Assembly: GCA_001683735.1 (NCBI GenBank)
Contig: LUGG01000004.1
Coordinates: 1,054,001-1,118,000, forward strand
Source: Grifola frondosa
Taxonomy: Eukaryota > Basidiomycota > Agaricomycetes > Polyporales > Grifolaceae
Length of the DNA stretch: 64,000 nt
Direction of reading: 5' to 3'
Numbering within the stretch: the first letter of the stretch is position 1; each line of letters begins with the position of its first letter. The notes beneath the pieces were generated by a model, which had not been told where the DNA came from, searched no databases, and worked only from the letters and a program-made list of their open reading frames with translations. Below, in pieces: positions 58,364 through 64,000 of the stretch. Both the position numbers and the translations under genes were made by a program.

Positions 58364-58380
58364 TTTTTCACCGAACACTA
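58364..58380. repeat. Right terminal inverted repeat
   Basis: TTTTTCACCGAACACTA, the exact inverse of the left end, followed by target copy GAACGAAC at 58381-58388. Confidence 0.92.
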
Positions 58381-58767
58381 GAACGAACGACGGACAGGTC
58401 AGGTTCTGGTGGGCGGTTGGAGTCGTCGCAAGGGTCACATTGCGACAGTTGCCGACGTAGCCATGGAGGCTGCTACCCCAGAGTCGATCACTTAAACTTG
58501 TATAGGTGGATGCGAGCGACGATACACACCTATTGCTGAAGGTAGGGAGGAAAGAGCTCGTGTTGCGCAAGGGACATGGACGCTAGGAAGCGATATTGTA
58601 AATACAGAGACGTATGACATGTGTGAGAAGGAATCCAGTGATGCAGAGTCCCAATTGCAGCAAGATTGACACATGTACGATCGAACAACAGAGCGCGGTA
58701 TAAAAGGAAATGGAAATGGAAGCGGGAGTGGCACATGCAAGGAATCTATGTACATGCACGACGACGG
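58381..58767. other. Intergenic region right of the transposon
   Basis: The first 8 bp are the right target duplication. The remainder is 3' flank of UBE2C with no other feature. Confidence 0.5.
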
Positions 58768-59747
58768 CTACGCAGAGACCTCGTCGTTCATAGGGCGGTA
58801 ATGTTTCATGAGCTCGGCCTTAAATGCTGTCACCGGGTGAGGATTTCAGCGGAGAGTGCATGAAGATGTGTAATGGAAGTGGTGCCTACCTTCTGGGTTG
58901 TTCCACAAATTGGCGGCGTCAGGGTTGAGAGGGGAAGCATTATTGGGTTCTGTGACAATGGGGAAAGCGCGACTCAGCATGTTATTGCCTAGGGAACTGA
59001 CAAAGACGCGTACCACCGAGAAGCGATTGGAGGGAGAGGAGAATCGTTTGTACACTATACACCGCAGACCATTTATCCTGTGTGGCCGCGACTTATCAAT
59101 AAAATTCTATCGGCATGTGGCTAATCAGACAGACCTGCAAAATATCCAAACAAATGGCGCCACCCGCAAGGTCAACGTTCGGATGGAAACACGGAGAGTC
59201 AAACTTGATCGTGGGTGCAGCATATGGATAATTTGGAGGGAAAGAAATAGAAATTTTGAAACTGAGGCCCGCATATATCTAGACCATCCCATTTGGTAAA
59301 AGCAAAGTTGAAGATATGGCCACAACTTGGGGAGAGAAGGCTCACCGTTCCTGCTGGTCCTCCAATTGTACCAGCCCATTCAAACAGATTTGCGTCGGAC
59401 TTGGGGAACGCGGACTGGGTCGCGTAATAGCCTCAGTAACATGATACAGCAAACTCCAGTAATGGCAAGTCACTCACGATTCCGGGAGAAGACGACATCT
59501 GTGGAGCTATCTCGGCGGCGGGTTGTGGCAAAGAAAGGAATAAGAACGCACCATCAAAGTCATAAGCTCACTACTTAGCCTTTCGACCGAGGTTCAATCA
59601 CTTTCTGCCAATCAATTACGCCAAACGATTGTACCAAGCTCACCGTTTTGTGACGCTGCCAGGAGCCTCGCCAGCCGACCCCGGAACCGACGCTTTCTGC
59701 GCGCTGCGAGAAGGCGCCAGAGAAGACGTGACTTGATCCATGTTCAT
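58768..59747 (-). CDS. UBE2C: Ubiquitin-conjugating enzyme E2 C (APC/C E2)
   Basis: E2 that works with the anaphase-promoting complex to ubiquitinate cyclins and securin (UbcH10, fission yeast Ubc11). N-terminal extension [20 protein letters not shown] and [13 protein letters not shown], then [70 protein letters not shown] (catalytic Cys), [20 protein letters not shown], and [20 protein letters not shown]. The end is [12 protein letters not shown]. About 190 residues. The spacing SSPGISAFP and the LLGEPN loop identify the E2 C subfamily. Seven short introns; small exons such as the 21-nt MSSSPGI. One residue more than usual before AICLDIL, in frame. Divergent from EDE1, 274 bp away. Confidence 0.92.
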
Positions 59748-60021
59748 GTCAAAGTAATACGATAAAGAGGAACGCGAGAAAGCGAGAGGTAAAGACCAAA
59801 TTTGTCTTTGTCCGGGTGGCACGGATGGTGGTGGTGATGATGGTTCCGATTTCGAGCGTGACTTTTTGAACGCGTCTTCCTCAAACGTCACGTGCCGGAG
59901 ATGCAAGGTTTACGTGAAGTGCTTATTCTGGAAGACTGACCAATCCATTCTCACGGCAGCCGCCGGACATGGACGCTACCTGCGCACTCATTCGGACCTT
60001 GCAAGTCGGCCATCGCAGGTC

Positions 60022-63000
60022 ATGTCCAAGTTCACTCCTTCACCAGCGGAAGCTGCCCTCGTCAACCAAATACTCGCTCAGGCGGACCCCCAGAAGCTTG
60101 GTGTAATTACTGGCGAAGCAGCCGTCAAGATATTCAGCGGATCCAAGCTTTCCCCGACTGTCCTCGCGGAGATATGGAGTCTCGCGGATGACGAGAACAA
60201 CGGCGTGCTCACTCGCAAGGGCATCGCTGTAGCTGTCCGTTTACTCGGACACGCACAGAGGGGAGAAAGAGTCTCAGATGCTTTGGTGAACAAACGTGAG
60301 CATCTTCGGATTCTCTGAGCATATGAACGTTAATGATTGCGTCACGTAGCTGGTCCTATTCCTACTATCGAAGGACTCACGCCGCCCGCCACGCAACCCA
60401 GTGTCGCTATTCCTTCGACGAAGTCGCCTCCTCCTGGCCTACCTCCTTTGACAGCGCAGGACAAGGCTAAGTTCTTGAAGCTGTTCATGGGATGCAATCC
60501 GACGAATGGCATAATCAGTGGTATGCATCACAACGCGTCCTGCTGCTTTTCCACTTTGGGTCACACAACTACTTTCCCTTTTGAATAGGTGATAAGGCAC
60601 GGGATGTCTTCGTTAGGTCGAAGCTGCCTGTGGACAAGCTCTCGCAAATATGGTACGCAGCTGGAGTCTTTCGTGAATTATTGATTACCAATCAGCACAC
60701 AGGACTCTCGCTGATACGAAGAGCCGTGGGTCTCTCGATGTGACAGACTTCACGATTGCTATGTATCTCATTCAGGCAACAATGTCTGGACAATTGCATG
60801 CCATCCCTCTCTCTCTTCCACCCGCGCTATACGAACAAGCAGGTGGAGGTGTCGTCGCCCATGCCACGGGGGGCAGTGGGTCCTTCAGCCCGTCTCTTTC
60901 TGGTGTATTCCCAAATCGCCCCATGAGCACCATTGAGCCACAATTCACTGGCCAGAATCTGGCAGCGCTCCAACCTCAAATGACGGGGCAGTTGCGTTCA
61001 GCGCCATCTCTTCCCCCTCGCTCTGCTGTCGGTAGTTCTATGTCGTCCTTCCCATTCTTGCAGCAGCAAGCCACCGGTACGGCGTCCCATTGGGATGTCA
61101 CTGCGGCAGAGAAAGCAAGCGCGGATCGCTTATTCGATGGCCTGGACACTCAGAAGAAGGGATATATCGAGGGTGACGTTGCCGTACCATTCATGCTTCA
61201 ATCGGGCTTGCCGGAAGATGTCCTTGCACAAGTCTGGTGTGTATTTCTTTATGATGTTGGGTTTGTATACTTTTTCTGATGCATTCATCCAGGGATCTGG
61301 CTGATTTGAATAATGACGGTCGCTTAACCCGCGATGGGTTTGCTGTGGCGATGCATCTCATCCAGAGGAAGTTAACCGGGAAGGACATCCCAGCATCTTT
61401 GCCACCGACCCTAATTCCTCCCTCTATGCGTGCTGCTGGGGCCGGATCTGTTGCACCGTCTCAGCCTGCTGTTCCCGAACCGATCAGAGATCTCCTGTGG
61501 GATGATTCACCCCCCGCGTCTGCTACGGCCCCAACCCATCCTCCACCGACATTCTCACCACAGGTAACAGGAAGCATCTCGCCTCGACCTACACCCGTTT
61601 TGTCGTCCCCTCCTCAACGAGCGCAGTCGGTGACATTCGCTGATACTTTCACTGGCTCACCATTCAACGTTACAGCACGTACGTGTCTCCTCAACCTTCC
61701 CCGCAGATTTGAGTTCATTTATTGTCTTTGCCACAGCAGCTGTTGTTCATAGGGACTTACTAGGAGACGACGAGGTGCCTGCCGCCAGTTCCCCTCCGCT
61801 CCACGATCAGTCTGCTGAGATCGGAAATGTCAAGAACCAGCTCAGTTCGACAATGCGGTCTCTGGAGGCATCGACGAGCGAGCGTGCAAGCTTGGAGCGC
61901 CAACTCGCGGAACAAGCTGCCCAACTATCTGCCCTTCAGACGCAGCTGTCGTCTGCGAAAGCAGCATACGAGACGGAGACACGATTACTCGCCACCCTTC
62001 GCGAGCGGTTTGTTGCACAGACTGTGGATATTCAGAAAGCAAGGGAAGAGTTGATTCGTGGTGAGAGTGACCTGAGCGCCGTGCGCATGGAGAAGTCCGA
62101 GACCGAGGGCTCACTTCTCCGTGACAAGGAGGAAGTCCGGGAACTAAATCGCAAGATGGCAGAAGTCGGGACGCAAGTTGAGGCGTTGAAGGTTGATGTG
62201 GAGAAAGCGAAGAAAGAGGCCAAACAGCAGAAGGGGTTGCTGGCGATCGCGAAGAAGCAACTGGCTACTCGGGAATCGGAGCGGGCCAAGGTGGAGAAAG
62301 AGCTGGAGGAAGCCAGCATTGAACTGCAAAATGCTACCAAGGAACGAGAAGACGCTGAGGCCGAACTCACCAAGGAGGTTCCTGCGACACGGACGAACGG
62401 TCCTGAGAGGGCCATGTCTCCTGCGTCCGAAATTCTGGCTTATGCTGCCATGCAACCGCTGCCAGCTAGCCCAGAGGCTTCGACGCCGACATCGATTATC
62501 AGCAAGAGTACTAATCCCTTTGAGAGATTAGCGATGTCTTCTGGTTCTCCGCCTCGTTCCCAGTCGCCCTTCCTTCCCTTTAGCCCTGTCCTGTCTACAT
62601 CACCGATCGTCCCTCCTGCTGCTGCGGAACCCCAAGCTGAAATTCAGGAAGGCCCGTTCGGTTTCTCGCAGGCCTTCGGCATTAGCCACGAGGAACTTGT
62701 CACCGCTGCACTTCCTGCAGAACTCGAGACTCCTAAAGCAGTCGCACAGCCTACTTTATCCCCTCAGGTTTCCCCGGCCCCACCCGCCTCTGCCACGAGC
62801 GAACCGGAGGTCTTGTCGCCCGCTGACACTGATATCTTCATTACACCTCCATCCACTGCGTCAGTCCCACGCACACCATAACACCGGAGGAGCCAGCTGT
62901 CGCCATGGATCGTTTCCCAGCTCTAGGTGAGGCCGCTGCGGTGGTCTCCGCACCCGTATCCCAAGCTGCTGTCGCCACCACGGTTCCTGAAAGCAAAGAA

Positions 63001-64000
63001 GAGCACGCGGAGAGTACAGATCTCGACCATCAACTGAAGGAGCTCGACGTCGAAGAATCTGACAGTAGTGATGAGGAGGACAACGAGCCTCTCACAGCCA
63101 TAAAAGCCAAGCTCGACACAGGGGAGAAGACTCTGAATGGCAAAGCGGAGCCTTCGTCGGCGCAAGCAGTTTCAGCGCCCGTCGACCCATTTGCTGCATC
63201 TCAATCTTTGTCTGCTGTGCAGTCGGTACCATCGACACCCGCTGCTGGTCAGTCCTCTACTATCCCCGATATAAGTGCCACTGTTGCCCCGAAGGAACCT
63301 GTTCCAGTGTCTGCGGTATCTGCTACTCCTGCAGCAGACACGAGCCCGAAGGTGAACGGCACGGTATCATCAGCACAGGCGTCAGTTCCTGTATCGGCGC
63401 CGGCTACAGTGAATGATTTTGACGAGGCTATGGGCAACCTGTCCGCTTCAAGCGGCGCTCCTTCTCAACTTTCCCAGTTCACTTTTGATTCTGCGTTCGA
63501 CGATAATTTTGACTTCGCTGCAGCCACTGCAGCTACGCATCCTCAGCCGACTCAACCTACGACGAATGAAGTGTTTGGCTCTGCATTGCCTGCCCCACCT
63601 GCAGCAGCTCCTAACGGTTTTGACAATGTTTTCATGACGCAGCCGACAAGCAGCACAGCTGTCCCGGCGCCTGTGGCTCCTGCGGTACCCGTGTTCCCCG
63701 CTCCACCTCCTGCTTCGGAAACGAAACCGTTTTCTTTTGATGATGCATTTGGATCGGGGGCTGGAAGCGCACCACCAGCAGGCCAACCCAGTTCAAGTAG
63801 TGGTCCTCCGCTTGGCATTTCCTTCGACGATGCATTCGGGGGAGCCAATAACGCCCTTCGTTAGATACGTTCGGTGCCCCGGGCCATCAGCCTCCACCGG
63901 GCTCTCCCCCTGCGAAAGTGACCGCAGCTCCTTTCCCCACGACCACTTCAACTCCTTCATCTCCACATGGAAGGAATTCTCCACAGAGTTTTCGACGGTC
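60022..64000 (+). CDS. EDE1: EH-domain endocytic adaptor EDE1/EPS15 homologue (partial)
   Basis: Early-arriving scaffold of clathrin endocytosis that binds NPF-containing adaptors. ATG at 60022 gives [20 protein letters not shown]. Three EH domains: residues about 8-95 ([20 protein letters not shown]), about 120-215 ([20 protein letters not shown]) and about 310-400 ([18 protein letters not shown]). A Pro/Ser linker follows, then a coiled coil at about 550-760 ([40 protein letters not shown]), then Ser/Pro/Ala-rich disorder with DAF/FDDAF motifs and NPF in [10 protein letters not shown]. Two single-base losses interrupt the frame, near 62876 ([14 protein letters not shown]) and near 63862 ([12 protein letters not shown]). 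The gene continues beyond the window, so the C-terminal part is absent here. Confidence 0.93.

Larger units (their letters stand above)
53959..58380. mobile_element. Complete hAT-superfamily DNA transposon with Ulp1-transposase gene
   Basis: A 4,422-bp element bounded by perfect 17-bp inverted repeats (TAGTGTTCGGTGAAAAA) and flanked by GAACGAAC on both sides. Subterminal TTAACG motifs and small hairpins lie inside each end. It carries one plus-strand gene (54339-58156) ending in a hAT dimerisation domain. The exact target duplication and matching termini suggest a recent insertion; no copy lies elsewhere in the window. It sits between a Pro-rich hypothetical gene and UBE2C and interrupts neither. 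Confidence 0.93.

Noticed and set aside
53959..58380. Assignment of the transposon to the KDZ (Zisupton/Dileera) group because of the Ulp1 domain
   Set aside because: The C-terminal KLFSVVPNSMA and ERTASTFTWINRALRN motifs and the DUF659-like core are hAT features, and 8-bp duplications fit hAT. I saw no KDZ-specific cysteine cluster.
2000..64000. Calling the frameshifted genes pseudogenes
   Set aside because: The breaks are always one deleted base, mostly in short runs, in many essential genes; sequence on both sides stays fully conserved. Sequencing error is simpler.
1..64000. A secondary-metabolite or other functional gene cluster
   Set aside because: No synthase, P450 or transporter group is present. 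The genes belong to unrelated housekeeping processes.
1..64000. CRISPR arrays, bacterial operons or ribosome binding sites
   Set aside because: Spliced eukaryotic genes throughout; no regularly spaced repeats or polycistronic arrangement.

Overview
This window reads as nuclear DNA of a filamentous basidiomycete, most likely an Agaricomycete. Genes are dense on both strands, and nearly all are cut by many 45-70 bp introns with GTRNGT...YAG borders. The products include a fungal GPI-type alpha-amylase, a YicI-type alpha-xylosidase, DOMON-cytochrome b561 and cupredoxin surface proteins, and a fungal-type transketolase. I could not fix the genus. All gene models were spliced by hand from conserved protein motifs and intron borders. 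No transcript or database evidence was available.

Layout. 0-14.6 kb: DOMON/cyt b561 (-), NDP kinase (-), QCR7 (+), transketolase (-), CMC2 (+), alpha-xylosidase (-), Ser/Thr dehydratase (+), PET100 (-), GPI cupredoxin (-). 14.6-17.1 kb: no recognisable gene. 17.1-27.7 kb: a GLGLP-repeat protein (+), DNA polymerase delta small subunit (-), glutamate decarboxylase (+), a multi-TM protein (-), TRAPPC13 (-). 27.7-30.2 kb: gene-poor, with a 57-nt hairpin. 30.2-53.5 kb: MCMBP (+), phosphoglucomutase/phosphopentomutase (-), a large alpha/beta-hydrolase (+), NOT1 (-), a chorismate-lyase-like protein (+), alpha-amylase (-), TMA7 (+), a Pro-rich hypothetical (-). 53.96-58.38 kb: a complete hAT-type DNA transposon with 17-bp terminal inverted repeats and an 8-bp target duplication. 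58.8-64 kb: UBE2C-type E2 (-) and EDE1 (+, runs off the end).

Most genes are ordinary housekeeping genes with no shared pathway, so I see no metabolic cluster. Neighbours are often divergent with short shared promoters (NDK/QCR7, transketolase/CMC2, alpha-xylosidase/dehydratase, POLD2/GAD, UBE2C/EDE1). Several serve mitochondrial respiration (QCR7, CMC2, PET100) and two serve DNA replication (POLD2, MCMBP). The two replication genes share a GACGCGACGCGTCT promoter element resembling the G1/S MCB box.

The most novel object is the transposon. Its single spliced gene joins an Ulp1/C48-type cysteine protease domain, a BED-like zinc finger and a hAT transposase, and four TTAACG motifs near its left end are spaced 10-11 bp apart. 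A second pattern matters to anyone reusing this sequence: at least a dozen conserved genes are broken by one missing base, always a deletion and usually in a short homopolymer. This looks like uncorrected sequencing error rather than pseudogenisation. Other notable features are a 6-nt microexon in transketolase, a 9-nt microexon in TMA7 and two GC-AG introns.
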